The notes beneath the pieces are model-generated. The model saw nothing but the letters and a program-made list of their open reading frames with translations. It did no database searches and was not told the DNA's origin. A stretch of DNA of 23,934 nt from an uncultured Acetatifactor sp. Lineage in GTDB: Bacteria > Bacillota > Clostridia > Lachnospirales > Lachnospiraceae. The position numbers were made by a program, and so were the translations under genes. The DNA lies in the NCBI GenBank assembly GCA_910587555.1, contig CAJULV010000060.1:1-23934 (forward strand), in the 5' to 3' direction. This document shows positions 1 to 8,154 of this stretch, piece by piece. The first letter of the stretch is position 1. Every line of letters starts with the position of its first letter.

Positions 1-4
1 TGAC

Positions 5-28
5 TGCCATCCTCTCATGAGGACGGCA
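5..28 (-). terminator. Hairpin downstream of the reverse-strand frame at 50-307
   Basis: Arms at 5-14 and 19-28 pair over 10 bp with one mismatch and a 4-nt loop. It lies just past the stop of the reverse-strand frame that ends at 50, so it may be its terminator. The T-run expected on the reverse strand would lie outside the window, so this cannot be confirmed. Confidence 0.4.
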
Positions 29-49
29 AAAGCGGCGGATTACCTATCG

Positions 50-307
50 CTATACACGTCCATTTTCCAGATTATACACCGCATGGAGCAGATGTTCCCC
101 ATAATCCCAGAACCCGTTATTGACAAACTCCTTCATCCGCTTTCTGTATCCATCAGAGTGCGTCTTAAACTGTACCACCGCTGTACATTCCTCAAACTCA
201 GGCCCTGGGGATACGTGGAAGGCATCCTGTCCAGCCGCAGAAGAATCTCTATTCCCAAAGGAACCATCCGCTGCCCCATAACCCACCGGCTTTTTATATG
301 CCATCAC
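50..307 (-). CDS. Hypothetical protein, probably a partial or remodelled gene
   Basis: I do not recognise this 85-residue product. It is polar, with no obvious signal peptide or membrane helix. A GTG at 307 and an ATG at 304 are possible starts, but neither has a convincing ribosome binding site. The frame stays open upstream to a TGA near position 414, and the extra residues look protein-like (for example a YFAPGTLVKS stretch). The true N-terminus may therefore have been lost, and the present frame may be a C-terminal remnant. The upstream extension runs through one arm of the inverted repeat at 339-452, so an inversion or rearrangement there could have cut the gene. A hairpin follows the stop. 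Whether it is expressed is unclear. Confidence 0.4.
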   Translation of the reverse strand: MMAYKKPVGYGAADGSFGNRDSSAAGQDAFHVSPGPEFEECTAVVQFKTHSDGYRKRMKEFVNNGFWDYGEHLLHAVYNLENGRV

Positions 308-338
308 CGCCCTGCTGCTGTCAATGTCAGCCTTAAAA

Positions 339-452
339 AGGTTCTTTCCACTGTTTGTTGATTTAACCAGAGTTCCCGGGGCAAAATATTCCAGAATACT
401 GTATCTGTCTGATCAAAAATACGGCCATTTCACCTAACAGTGGAAAGAACCT
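339..452. repeat. Perfect 17-bp inverted repeat flanking 80 bp
   Basis: AGGTTCTTTCCACTGTT at 339-355 is exactly repeated in inverted orientation at 436-452. The 80-bp spacer is too long for a normal terminator loop. The repeat separates a reverse-strand partial frame from a forward lipoprotein pseudogene. Possible roles are the ends of a lost small element, recombination sites of an invertible segment, or a remnant of an inverted duplication. No recombinase gene is nearby. Confidence 0.7.
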
Positions 453-502
453 ATCTACCGTTTACGTATAATCTTCACCAGTACGAACAGGAAGGTATGG
501 TT

Positions 503-1094
503 ATGAAAAAGAGAAGGATTTTACTGCCGGCACTCCTGGCACTGCTTCTTACAGTAAGCTGCGGAAAGGCGGAGGAGGATTCCATGCCCTTTGTGACGGC
601 TGTGAAAATAGAAGAAAGTGAAATGGAGGAAGGACAATCCAGAAAAGATTTTTCCGAAAATTCAGCTGAAAGAAATGCATCCGGAGAGGCCGCCTCCCAG
701 CAGAGCCTTTCTGAAAAAATCGCCATGGAGATTTCCAATGCCGAAGAGCGGGAAAAAGAAGTGGAGAAAAAGCAGGAGGAAGCCGCCACACAGCCGGAGA
801 GATGTACCAGCTGTGGGACGATACCCTGAACACTGTGTGGCGCCTGCTGGAAGAGAACCTCAGCAAAGCAGACATGGAAATTTTGCGGAACGAGACTGGA
901 TTGCATCCAAGGACGCGGAAGTTCTGGCAGCCGGGCTGGAGAATGAGGGCGGAAGCTTGCAGCCGCTGCTGGAGGCCACAACGGCGGCAGAACTGACCAA
1001 AGCAAGGGTATATGAACTGGAACAGCAATCCTCTATTTTGACAGAAACACAAGGACCTGACAATATTAGTCTGATCCCTGCGGAAGCAGCGTAG
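503..1094 (+). pseudogene. LprI/DUF1311-like lipoprotein, broken by two frameshifts
   Basis: The start at 503 follows a GGAAGG ribosome binding site by 7 nt and gives MKKRRILLPALLALLLTVSC, a lipoprotein signal with the cysteine at residue 20. An acidic, glutamate-rich linker follows. Near 800 the sense moves to a second frame, with YQLWDDTLNTVWRLLEENL. Near 895 it moves to a third, with RDWIASKDAEVLAAGLENEGGS and ELTKARVYEL. Put together, these pieces resemble the LprI N-terminal (DUF1311) domain, including its GGS and T-x-x-R features. Both shifts are in the same direction, as if one base (or one modulo three) was lost at each site. The first frame alone stops at 829 and would give a lipoprotein with no folded domain. 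A sequencing error is the alternative. The last ~29 bases overlap the convergent gene at 1066. Confidence 0.65.
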
Positions 1095-1584
1095 GTACAC
1101 CAAGATACTTCAATTCCGGCATGGAATCCAATTTATTTAAATATACAAAGATTGTCTGTTCATCACCCCAAACTCCCGAATCAGGCTGCCTTGTGCATAA
1201 TGTAATGTGATAGTATCCTGAATCTATGGGAATAATTTGTTCTATAGGACATTCTGAATTCCAATCCATCAACCAATACAAATCAATTACACATAATTTT
1301 TCGTCTTGAATGTCAATGCCTAAGCGAAGCGCCACAGGGTATTCTGTTAATATTTTTTCATCAGGATAGCCTTCCCTGAACTTCAGTGTAAAATCTCCGC
1401 TGGTTCCAGTGCAAAAACCTACTACATCGCCTTTTTTGATATGCTTAATTACATCTTCCGGTTTTTCATACTCTTCTCCAAAGAAGTCATAACCTTCAGG
1501 AATATTCTTGTTTGTTTCGGGTGAATAAAATACAATGCCCAGCCCATCTATCATTAAGTCAATATCTTTTTCTTGAAACTTCAT
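1066..1584 (-). CDS. Hypothetical cytoplasmic protein, possibly an orphan immunity-type protein
   Basis: This is an intact 172-residue acidic protein with no signal peptide or membrane helix. The start is supported by an AAAGGGG ribosome binding site about 9 nt upstream. I cannot assign a family. Its size, acidity and isolated position resemble immunity proteins of polymorphic toxin loci, but this is only inference and no toxin gene is adjacent. Notable stretches are GYDFFGEEYEKPEDVIKHI near residue 31 and a hydrophobic, tryptophan-bearing DLYWLMDWNSE near residue 101. Its 3' end overlaps the convergent lipoprotein pseudogene by 29 bp. The 312-bp region upstream (1585-1896) has no recognisable gene and must hold its promoter as well as the divergent one of the TIR gene. 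Confidence 0.65.
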   Translation of the reverse strand: MKFQEKDIDLMIDGLGIVFYSPETNKNIPEGYDFFGEEYEKPEDVIKHIKKGDVVGFCTGTSGDFTLKFREGYPDEKILTEYPVALRLGIDIQDEKLCVIDLYWLMDWNSECPIEQIIPIDSGYYHITLCTRQPDSGVWGDEQTIFVYLNKLDSMPELKYLGVPTLLPQGSD

Positions 1585-1820
1585 CTTTCCGTTTTCCCCT
1601 TTCTATATCCGCCACACCCTTTTATCAATCCCACACAATGGCATAACAACTAAAGCCTGTCTATACATTTTATGCCTGCGTCAAATATACCGCGTTCTTC
1701 CAGGTAATTAACCAGAAATGCTTACAGACATTATCATATCATAAAACATGAAGCGATTCCAGCCATTTTAATTGTATCCTGCCTGCCCATACAAACTTCT
1801 CCATTTTATGGATATTTTAG

Positions 1821-1849
1821 TTGCATAATCATAATCATAAAATTATAAT
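1821..1849 (+). promoter_or_regulatory. Predicted sigma-A promoter of the TIR operon
   Basis: TTGCAT at 1821-1826 and a perfect TATAAT at 1844-1849 are separated by exactly 17 bp. Transcription would start near 1856, leaving a ~40-nt leader before the ATG at 1897. The surrounding 1585-1896 region is AT-rich and contains nothing else I can identify. Confidence 0.6.
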
Positions 1850-1896
1850 TACATTATGGAATGACAAATAATTTTGCAATAAAGGTGCAATAGGAT

Positions 1897-4521
1897 ATGG
1901 AAAAAACGGAGTTTGTTTTTAAAGCGTTTATCAGCTATACTGCGCGTGATACACAATTTGTTGATAAACTGGAGAAATGGCTGGTTCATCTGTCAGAGCA
2001 TGCAGATCCAGATCAGAATTTTAAATTTTTCAGGGACAGCAGCTATTCAGAGGCAGGAGAAATAGTTGAGGAAAGTTTGAAACAAAGATTAAATGAATCT
2101 GAATGGCTGATTTTAGTATGTTCACCCTATATCAATAACTATAAGGAAACCGAGAAAAACTGGGTCGAATTTGAATGCAGCTATTATGCATACACTTTAG
2201 GGAGAAAGGATAATATCGTATGTATTCTCTCCAATTCAGCGCCATTGGACAGGGATATCAGTCTTTTTTATCCTGAAAGCATTAAGGACTTACGGGAAAA
2301 ACTTGCAGCTGATATGCGGGGCGAAAAAGAATGGGGTAAAGAGACCAGCAGAATTTATGCAAAGATCACTGGCCGTCATTTTGAAGACGTGTATAACATT
2401 GCCAATACTTTCTACTGGGAAAATCAATATTATGATATTATCGCTGCTGCTTATAAGAAGCACAGAGAAGGAAATAACAGGGACGCGCTTAGGGTTTTGT
2501 CAGAAATTCCTGACAACTACAATCCCTGTAAAATAGAATGGACCTATTTAAAAGCTTTGTGCTCAAAGAGTGCCTATAATGATTACTGCGGATATCTGAA
2601 TCTTCCGGCCGGCAGCAAGGTCATTTGCTTTGACCGCAAATCTTCATATGCATATTCAACAGATAATAAATATCTTTATGCTATAAATTGTCTGAATGCA
2701 GAAGTCGTTCCGATAATAGAAGCACATGATGGAAATGATTTTCGTTTCTTCTATATGGGAGAAAGATATATCGGCACTTTTGATGATCAGATTACAGTGA
2801 AACTTTGGAAATACGACAAGGAAAAGATTGTCCTGATAAAACAGGTATTCATGAAAATACAGTTTTCCCAGTCAGCCCCCTCAGTATTTAAATCTTTCTA
2901 TCCAGACTGTCAGTTAAACCATATATCTGCGTCATACCATCATCAGACCCGTTTGCTGGCATTAACTGTTCGCTATACTCTGTTTCTCTTAAACATGGAA
3001 ACGATGGCATACAAAACACTGGATATCCCGCCTTTAAATAGTTACACGACACAGTTTTCCTGTATCTGGAAAAACCTTGTCTTTTCTGAAAATGCCGAAA
3101 TGCTTTTTTTGACTGATGACAGATATTTACTGGGATGGAACCTGAATTCCGGAAAGTATGTTTTTTTCTGGAACCGAAAGTGGTGTCAGCCGCAACATAC
3201 ATTTTACTCTGAAACTAATATTTTTAAGGTCGAGGATACAACATATAGTATTCATATTTATGATAACGGACAGAAAGCGGAATGGAAAGAGGATAATAAT
3301 ACCATATTATTCTTCCCTACCATACCCCACAAGAAACTTAACAGTGTATATACGGCGGATATGGGTGATGACTATATCATTTTATTGTACGAGCACAATA
3401 TAGTGCAGGTGCTCAAAAGAGATACCGGAATTGTGTACTGGGAAAATGTACCTGTCGAAGAGCTGAAAGCCGGATTGGATTTTCCGGAAGTTTATTGTCC
3501 AGTGGTGTTATTTCAGGGAGAATTATGGCACATGATATCCCGTCAAATGTATAAGCCCTTGGGGGACTACGGAGGAAATTATTCCGCCGCAAAACCGGTT
3601 ATGTATAAGGGGATAATAGCTGCAGCCCTTCATGAAAGGAAAAGCATAGCCATATATAACGAAAGCGGACAGCTCTTGGTGGAAAAAGAAGTATGCGTGA
3701 AAAAGCAGCCGGAGATGCTTTCTGATGAAAAGTTGGATCTTCCACCCGGAAAATCTGTAAGTGCGTTATTAAGAAAGCATATCAGCAAAAGCCTGGATCA
3801 GGAAATTTATGAATGTAATACCTATGCCTTTATTGACGTAGAGAATTTATTCATCGGCTGTACAAAAGGATATTTACGGCTATGGGAAATTAAAAATAAT
3901 GTCTTATTGGAAATAGACAGCATACATAAAAAAGATATCACCAGCATGCAGATATACCGGCAATGTCATTCCATCCTTACAGCGGACAGTGACGGTATCG
4001 TTGTGTTATGGAAATACAGGAAAGAACAGGATAAAATCTCTATCATACCAGTTTCCTCTTTCCATACACAAAAATCAAATATTATGTTACAGTTACTGCC
4101 GGAAATTGGAATCGCGGTTTTCTGCAATGATACAGGAGAATTGAAACTTTATGCGGACTTACATAAAGAAACTATAAAAATACAGACACTTTTATCAGCA
4201 GATGCAGCCAAGGCGGCAAATATATGTCATGTTTTGTCCATATATGTAACAGCTGATCTATCAAGGCTTGTTGTCTGCCGACAGGATCGCATCGTTTTCG
4301 TTCGACTTCCTGACGGAAAGGTAGTACTGGAATCGGTTCTTCACGGCGAGATAAAAAACATGAACATCTATGATGATGAAAAGATGCTTGAATTGTCCAT
4401 CAAAGCTCATTCAGGATATGACTATAAGGAGATCTATTATATTGCAAATTTGACTAATAAGGAATATGAACATCTTTTACAGAACAGGCGGCTACATTTC
4501 TTTTCTGACGAAAACCGCTGA
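1897..4521 (+). CDS. TIR-domain protein with C-terminal WD40-like beta-propeller
   Basis: The 874-residue protein begins with a TIR domain (about 6-155): FISYTARD at 11-18, KFFRD at 43-47, SPYI at 76-79, and W89-V-E-F-E93, where E93 is the likely catalytic or structural glutamate of the WxxxE pattern. A helical, TPR-like linker covers about 159-225. The rest is beta-rich with WD-type strand endings: VKLWKY near 301, LRLWEI near 660 and VVLWKY near 702. There is no signal peptide, so it is probably cytosolic. Bacterial TIR domains commonly cleave NAD+ or make cyclic ADP-ribose-type signals in antiphage defence. A propeller could serve as sensor or scaffold. These roles are inferred. A ribosome binding site (AAAGG/ATAGGAT) precedes the start. 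A membrane protein gene follows after 27 bp. The gene is visibly more AT-rich than its neighbours, which suggests horizontal transfer. Confidence 0.85.
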   Translation: MEKTEFVFKAFISYTARDTQFVDKLEKWLVHLSEHADPDQNFKFFRDSSYSEAGEIVEESLKQRLNESEWLILVCSPYINNYKETEKNWVEFECSYYAYTLGRKDNIVCILSNSAPLDRDISLFYPESIKDLREKLAADMRGEKEWGKETSRIYAKITGRHFEDVYNIANTFYWENQYYDIIAAAYKKHREGNNRDALRVLSEIPDNYNPCKIEWTYLKALCSKSAYNDYCGYLNLPAGSKVICFDRKSSYAYSTDNKYLYAINCLNAEVVPIIEAHDGNDFRFFYMGERYIGTFDDQITVKLWKYDKEKIVLIKQVFMKIQFSQSAPSVFKSFYPDCQLNHISASYHHQTRLLALTVRYTLFLLNMETMAYKTLDIPPLNSYTTQFSCIWKNLVFSENAEMLFLTDDRYLLGWNLNSGKYVFFWNRKWCQPQHTFYSETNIFKVEDTTYSIHIYDNGQKAEWKEDNNTILFFPTIPHKKLNSVYTADMGDDYIILLYEHNIVQVLKRDTGIVYWENVPVEELKAGLDFPEVYCPVVLFQGELWHMISRQMYKPLGDYGGNYSAAKPVMYKGIIAAALHERKSIAIYNESGQLLVEKEVCVKKQPEMLSDEKLDLPPGKSVSALLRKHISKSLDQEIYECNTYAFIDVENLFIGCTKGYLRLWEIKNNVLLEIDSIHKKDITSMQIYRQCHSILTADSDGIVVLWKYRKEQDKISIIPVSSFHTQKSNIMLQLLPEIGIAVFCNDTGELKLYADLHKETIKIQTLLSADAAKAANICHVLSIYVTADLSRLVVCRQDRIVFVRLPDGKVVLESVLHGEIKNMNIYDDEKMLELSIKAHSGYDYKEIYYIANLTNKEYEHLLQNRRLHFFSDENR

Positions 4522-4548
4522 AACCATGCTGATAAGAAGGAGATACCT

Positions 4549-4950
4549 ATGGAAGAACCAAAAATGAGACACTTGGAAATGATACAAGAAGTGATAAGCA
4601 GAATGGCAAACAATTCTTTTGCCTTAAAAGGCTGGACAGTCACTTTGGTAGCTGGAATATTTACATTGTCAGGAGAGGCTATTGGAACAAATTTCTGGTT
4701 TTTGTTTATTCCGATTATAGTTTTCTGGGGACTGGATGCGTTTTATTTATCGAAGGAGCGCTCTTACAGGACGTTATATAAGCACGTGACCGGGTTAAAC
4801 CCAAACCAAATTGATTTTAATATGGACACCAGGGCTTTTTCTGATCTTAAGAATAATAAATTATGGAATTGTCTGATATCCCCGACAGAACTGCTTTTTT
4901 ATCTCCCCTTATCCGCCTTGTCGGGAGTGATTATTTTCATTATCACCTGA
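4549..4950 (+). CDS. Small three-helix membrane protein, partner of the TIR protein
   Basis: This 133-residue protein has an amphipathic N-terminus (RMANNSFALKGW at 18-29), hydrophobic helices at about 27-42 and 47-66, a polar loop beginning LDAFYLSKERSYR, and a third helix at about 113-132. A strong AGAAGGAGAT ribosome binding site and a 27-bp gap from the TIR gene indicate one transcript. The pattern NNSF-x-LKGW followed by two helices and FWGLDAFYL seems familiar from small uncharacterised membrane proteins next to defence-like genes, but I cannot name a family. It could be a membrane-disrupting effector, a membrane anchor for the TIR protein, or an immunity protein. The sequence does not decide between these. 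The gene ends 7 bp before a perfect hairpin. Confidence 0.8.
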   Translation: MEEPKMRHLEMIQEVISRMANNSFALKGWTVTLVAGIFTLSGEAIGTNFWFLFIPIIVFWGLDAFYLSKERSYRTLYKHVTGLNPNQIDFNMDTRAFSDLKNNKLWNCLISPTELLFYLPLSALSGVIIFIIT

Positions 4951-4957
4951 TTGATTC

Positions 4958-4990
4958 ATGGCTGTGAATGGTCTATCAATTCACAGCCAT
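4958..4990 (+). terminator. Perfect 12-bp hairpin closing the TIR operon
   Basis: ATGGCTGTGAAT at 4958-4969 pairs perfectly with 4979-4990 across a 9-nt loop. A short T-rich stretch (ctctttt) follows. It lies directly after the membrane protein gene and marks the downstream edge of the two-gene unit. The weak T-run leaves open a bidirectional or RNA-stabilising role. Confidence 0.75.
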
Positions 4991-5073
4991 ACTCTTTTGG
5001 GGATCCCGCCGTGTATCCAGATTTTCCTTTCATGTTCACCCGTTAGAGAGATTCCACCTAAACATTGCTCTTT

Positions 5074-7077
5074 TCACATCATAGTATCATCACGCAACGC
5101 ATCCACCAGGCTGACTTTGAGTATCCTTTTTCCGCCGAGATAATATGCCAAAGCTACAAATGCAAATACAGCTGAGACAAACAACAGAATCGGCACAATG
5201 GGAGCCAGCAGAATAAATTCCACAGGGTCCAAGTGGCTTGCCTTTATCATGAATGCCACAGCCACGATTGTCACCCCCAATGTGACAAGCACCGGACGTC
5301 CGACAATCACCAACGCCTCAATGCAGAACATTTTCCGTATCCCCTCCGGTGTAAGCCCAACAGACATATACCGGGCAAATTCCCGTTTCCTTTGACGCAA
5401 AAAACCAAGGGTATGGGAAAACACATGGGCAACCCCGATCATTGCAAGAAGGACGCAAAACCCGCCTAATATCAGTTCATACCCCTCTATCATTTTATCA
5501 TTGTCTTCTCTTTCCTGAATACGGTTCTCGCTTTCCATTTCATATTTGGGGCTGACCATATGCGCTATCTCATCTTCCAGCACATTCAACGTATCCGGTT
5601 CCGTCCTGTCGTTTGCCAGCACCCGGACATAAGTATCCTGCTCCGCCCCGCCCATCTGTCCTTTGATCTCCTTCCACAAGGACACAGACATAAACTGTAC
5701 CAGAGGATATCCGGCTTTTCCATAGTCTTCCCTCAAAAGCGGATATTCCTTTGTACAGGCCAACACCGGAACCTTTACTGTGGTTTCAGGTGCCATATCC
5801 CCTTTTTCAGCAGCGTTATTCAGTACAACCATATCCATATCTTCTCTCACATAAGGAATGTATTCCGGATAACGGAAATTACTGTTTACACTGTCCCAAA
5901 ACCGATTTAAGATGATTGTACCGTCAAGCCTGGAAGCTATCCCTATCTGTCCACAAAAATCACCGAAACTCTCATCATCCAATATTATTATGGGCGCCTC
6001 TATCTGAAACGAACCCCCTGAAAACTTTTCCAAACCCCCTAATGCCAGCAGTTCCTGGCTTTGCGCCTGCTGTGGCAATATGCACACTGAATCCGCCTTT
6101 TGATACACAACGCTGCTGTGATTCTGTTCATAGGAACAGTGGACGCTTCCTCCCGGCGGCGTATGTTCCATGCAGTTTTTCATAACATTTATGACCGCCT
6201 CCATTGTCCACTCCATGTCCGCCTGAATCAGTATTTCACCTGACTCCGGTATATGGACAGAGACATCTGCCTTTAAAAACATTTCCTGAAGATTGTCTGC
6301 CGCAAGCATGAGAACCGTGAAAACATCAACTATTTCCTGCTTCAGGGACAAAGTTCCGGCGTCAATGCGTGATAGCAAAAGCAGCGCTTCTTCAAAATGT
6401 GCCATACGGGAAAGCTGCCTGTGTATCTGCTCCAAATGTCCTGGGGATGGCTTTTCGTGCATCATCTGCAGAGATAAAGAAATAGAAGTGATGGGCGTTT
6501 TGATCTGGTGGGCGATATTATAAAGGTTTTTCGCAAAATTATTCCTGGCTTTCAGTGCTGCATCCCTTGTCTGGTGTAATTCAGTCACCGTCTTATAGAT
6601 TTCGTCCTGCAATTTAGAAAATTCATCTTCGCCCGCCTGAAAAAGGACACCGCTGCCTCCTGTGTTTACCTTTTCCAGATATTCTGTCAGCATTTTTATG
6701 CGCATGTTATCTTTTTGCCGCCACAGCAAACATGTAATAAGAAATAACAGCGCCCCAGCCAGGAAAACAGAAGCCGATGTAAATATACTGTTTTTTTCGG
6801 CTGACTTCCAAAAATCTGACGGACTGTAGCCATATGCCAAAATAATATTTTCTCCCGGCAGGCTGGCCGGTCCATGTTGGTATTCTTTTAATGCCTCCAA
6901 TACAGCCTGTTCTGCTTCCGGCTGCTTTTGTATGATTTTCCGGCAAATTCCACCTAACACCTGCATATGTGCATGGTTATAATGATTTGACAGAATCATT
7001 GTGGTAACGGAACCCACAAGCAGGCTTACTGCCAATACAATACCTGTCAGAATCACAATATTTTTTCTCCCGCTCAT
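5074..7077 (-). CDS. In-frame chimera: histidine kinase N-terminus joined to FtsX-type ABC permease C-terminus
   Basis: Residues 1-319 are a sensor kinase: membrane helices at about 8-30 and 100-119, a HisKA H-box NIAHQIKTP with H190, and an N-box with N297 and N301. The kinase ends where its G-boxes should begin. From about residue 320 to 667 the protein is the C-terminal part of a BceB/MacB-type permease: an extracellular region (for example IIILDDESFGDFCGQ at 363-377), then FtsX helices near 531-553, 586-611 and 621-646, and a VSLVDALRDD tail. The junction lies near nucleotide 6120. The usual local order in Firmicutes is regulator, kinase, ATPase, permease, so one deletion taking the kinase end, the ATPase and the permease start would produce this. 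The reading frame is intact over 2 kb. ATP binding by the kinase is probably lost. The start overlaps the regulator stop by 4 bp. Confidence 0.8.
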   Translation of the reverse strand: MSGRKNIVILTGIVLAVSLLVGSVTTMILSNHYNHAHMQVLGGICRKIIQKQPEAEQAVLEALKEYQHGPASLPGENIILAYGYSPSDFWKSAEKNSIFTSASVFLAGALLFLITCLLWRQKDNMRIKMLTEYLEKVNTGGSGVLFQAGEDEFSKLQDEIYKTVTELHQTRDAALKARNNFAKNLYNIAHQIKTPITSISLSLQMMHEKPSPGHLEQIHRQLSRMAHFEEALLLLSRIDAGTLSLKQEIVDVFTVLMLAADNLQEMFLKADVSVHIPESGEILIQADMEWTMEAVINVMKNCMEHTPPGGSVHCSYEQNHSSVVYQKADSVCILPQQAQSQELLALGGLEKFSGGSFQIEAPIIILDDESFGDFCGQIGIASRLDGTIILNRFWDSVNSNFRYPEYIPYVREDMDMVVLNNAAEKGDMAPETTVKVPVLACTKEYPLLREDYGKAGYPLVQFMSVSLWKEIKGQMGGAEQDTYVRVLANDRTEPDTLNVLEDEIAHMVSPKYEMESENRIQEREDNDKMIEGYELILGGFCVLLAMIGVAHVFSHTLGFLRQRKREFARYMSVGLTPEGIRKMFCIEALVIVGRPVLVTLGVTIVAVAFMIKASHLDPVEFILLAPIVPILLFVSAVFAFVALAYYLGGKRILKVSLVDALRDDTMM

Positions 7078-7745
7078 TCCAGTTCCTCCATCCGATACCC
7101 TACGCTCCTGACCGTTTTCAGACAGGCCGGCTGATGCAGCTTTTCCCGGAGGCGCTTCATGGTAACGGTAAGCGTGTTGTCATTCACATAGTTCCCATTG
7201 CTGTCCCAGATCTCTTCCAATAATTTTCTCCTTGTGACTGTTTTTCCTTTGTTCTGCAAAAGGTACAAGAGCAGCTGATATTCTGACGGGCTTAAACTTA
7301 TCTCCTCCACACCGTCACGAACCAGCATTTTTTTCATGTCAAGGGATATGGATCCGCAGGATAAGTATTGTTTCGAGGCATCCCCTGTTCTCCGCAGCAG
7401 AGCCTTGATACGCGAAAGCAGCACATCCAATCCAAAAGGCTTTACCACATAATCATCCGCACCGTTCTCAAAGCCGGAAACAATATCACAGGAATCTCCG
7501 CGAACCGTAAGAAAAATTACAGGCAGCTCCTTCCATTTTGACCGGATCCACTGTACAAGCAGATTTCCATTCCCATCCGGCATATTCCAATCCACCAAAA
7601 CAACCCCGGGGCGCATGACCCTCAATGCCTCTTTTGCACCGCTGACCGTAGGAAAAACCGAAACCCTGTAGCCTTGCTGTCCAAGAAAATCTTTAACCGT
7701 CTGGGATATGATTTTATCATCTTCCACATAATATATATCAATCAT
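7074..7745 (-). CDS. OmpR-family response regulator
   Basis: The chosen start at 7745 is 4 nt after an AGGGAGG ribosome binding site and gives 223 residues, the family norm. The frame is open for 22 more codons upstream, but those look non-coding. The receiver domain has D9-D10, the phosphoacceptor D52 in VDWNMPDGNG, a conserved T in FLTVR and K in VVKPF. The C-terminal winged helix contains LSPSEYQLLLYLLQNKGKTVTRR and ends SVGYRMEELE, typical of the BceR/VanR-like branch that controls antimicrobial-peptide transporters. Its stop overlaps the start of the kinase-permease chimera by 4 bp, so the two are translationally coupled. With the kinase catalytic domain missing, the regulator may be unphosphorylated or use another donor. 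The original target transporter was probably the now-deleted ABC pair. Confidence 0.9.
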   Translation of the reverse strand: MIDIYYVEDDKIISQTVKDFLGQQGYRVSVFPTVSGAKEALRVMRPGVVLVDWNMPDGNGNLLVQWIRSKWKELPVIFLTVRGDSCDIVSGFENGADDYVVKPFGLDVLLSRIKALLRRTGDASKQYLSCGSISLDMKKMLVRDGVEEISLSPSEYQLLLYLLQNKGKTVTRRKLLEEIWDSNGNYVNDNTLTVTMKRLREKLHQPACLKTVRSVGYRMEELE

Positions 7746-7825
7746 GCATCCTCCCTGCAACTCATATTTTTCATTGTGACACCTTCTATCCATCAGCACG
7801 ATGCTGTACAAAATTTACTGATAAA

Positions 7826-7866
7826 TTCACCTGCAATCCTGCTCTGTTATACATGCTGTAACAGAG
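7826..7866 (+). promoter_or_regulatory. Possible promoter with an overlapping dyad upstream of the small gene
   Basis: TTCACC at 7826-7831 and TATACA at 7848-7853 are 16 bp apart. An inverted repeat, CTCTGTTA at 7842-7849 and TAACAGAG at 7859-7866, overlaps the -10 element and would suit an operator. It lies between the divergent response regulator and the small forward gene and could serve either. This is a visual call only. Confidence 0.35.
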
Positions 7867-7884
7867 TGTGACACTGGGAGAACT

Positions 7885-8091
7885 ATGGCATATGTACGAA
7901 TACATTATACTGGAGGATTTTATAATGGACAAGTGAATTTTAGATCACAGCGCGGGCTTTGGTTTGAATTGAATGGGGATTGTTCGTTTGAACAGAAATA
8001 CTATTTTCAGCACCTTGCAACTCCTAAACAAATATGCCATAATAATATTGCTGATTTTGCAAAAAAACAGAAAGAGGTGAAGCGTATATGA
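7885..8091 (+). CDS. Small hypothetical protein
   Basis: The 68-residue frame starts at an ATG preceded by GGGAG with 5-nt spacing. The product is basic and aromatic-rich (YTGGFYNGQ near 8, CSFEQKYYFQHL near 33), with no membrane helix or known motif. It lies 63 bp upstream of the acetyltransferase on the same strand and is downstream of a possible promoter, so it may be the first gene of a two-gene transcript. It could also be a remnant. I do not recognise a family. Confidence 0.45.
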   Translation: MAYVRIHYTGGFYNGQVNFRSQRGLWFELNGDCSFEQKYYFQHLATPKQICHNNIADFAKKQKEVKRI

Positions 8092-8154
8092 AAAATATTC
8101 GTGTATGGAGGGTCCACGAAATCTGACTCTCCAATAAAATCTGGAGGATTCAAT

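Noticed and set aside
475..1103. Long reverse frames opposite the LprI-like pseudogene
   Set aside because: Serine-, phenylalanine- and proline-rich translations typical of antisense shadows; no ribosome binding sites and no domain features.
7746..7811. N-terminal extension of the response regulator to 7811
   Set aside because: The internal ATG at 7745 has an AGGGAGG site and gives the standard receiver start; the 22 extra residues are not conserved-looking.
8101..8154. Upstream start at 8101 for the GNAT gene
   Set aside because: The ATG at 8155 has a GGAGG site at ideal spacing and begins the usual family N-terminus.
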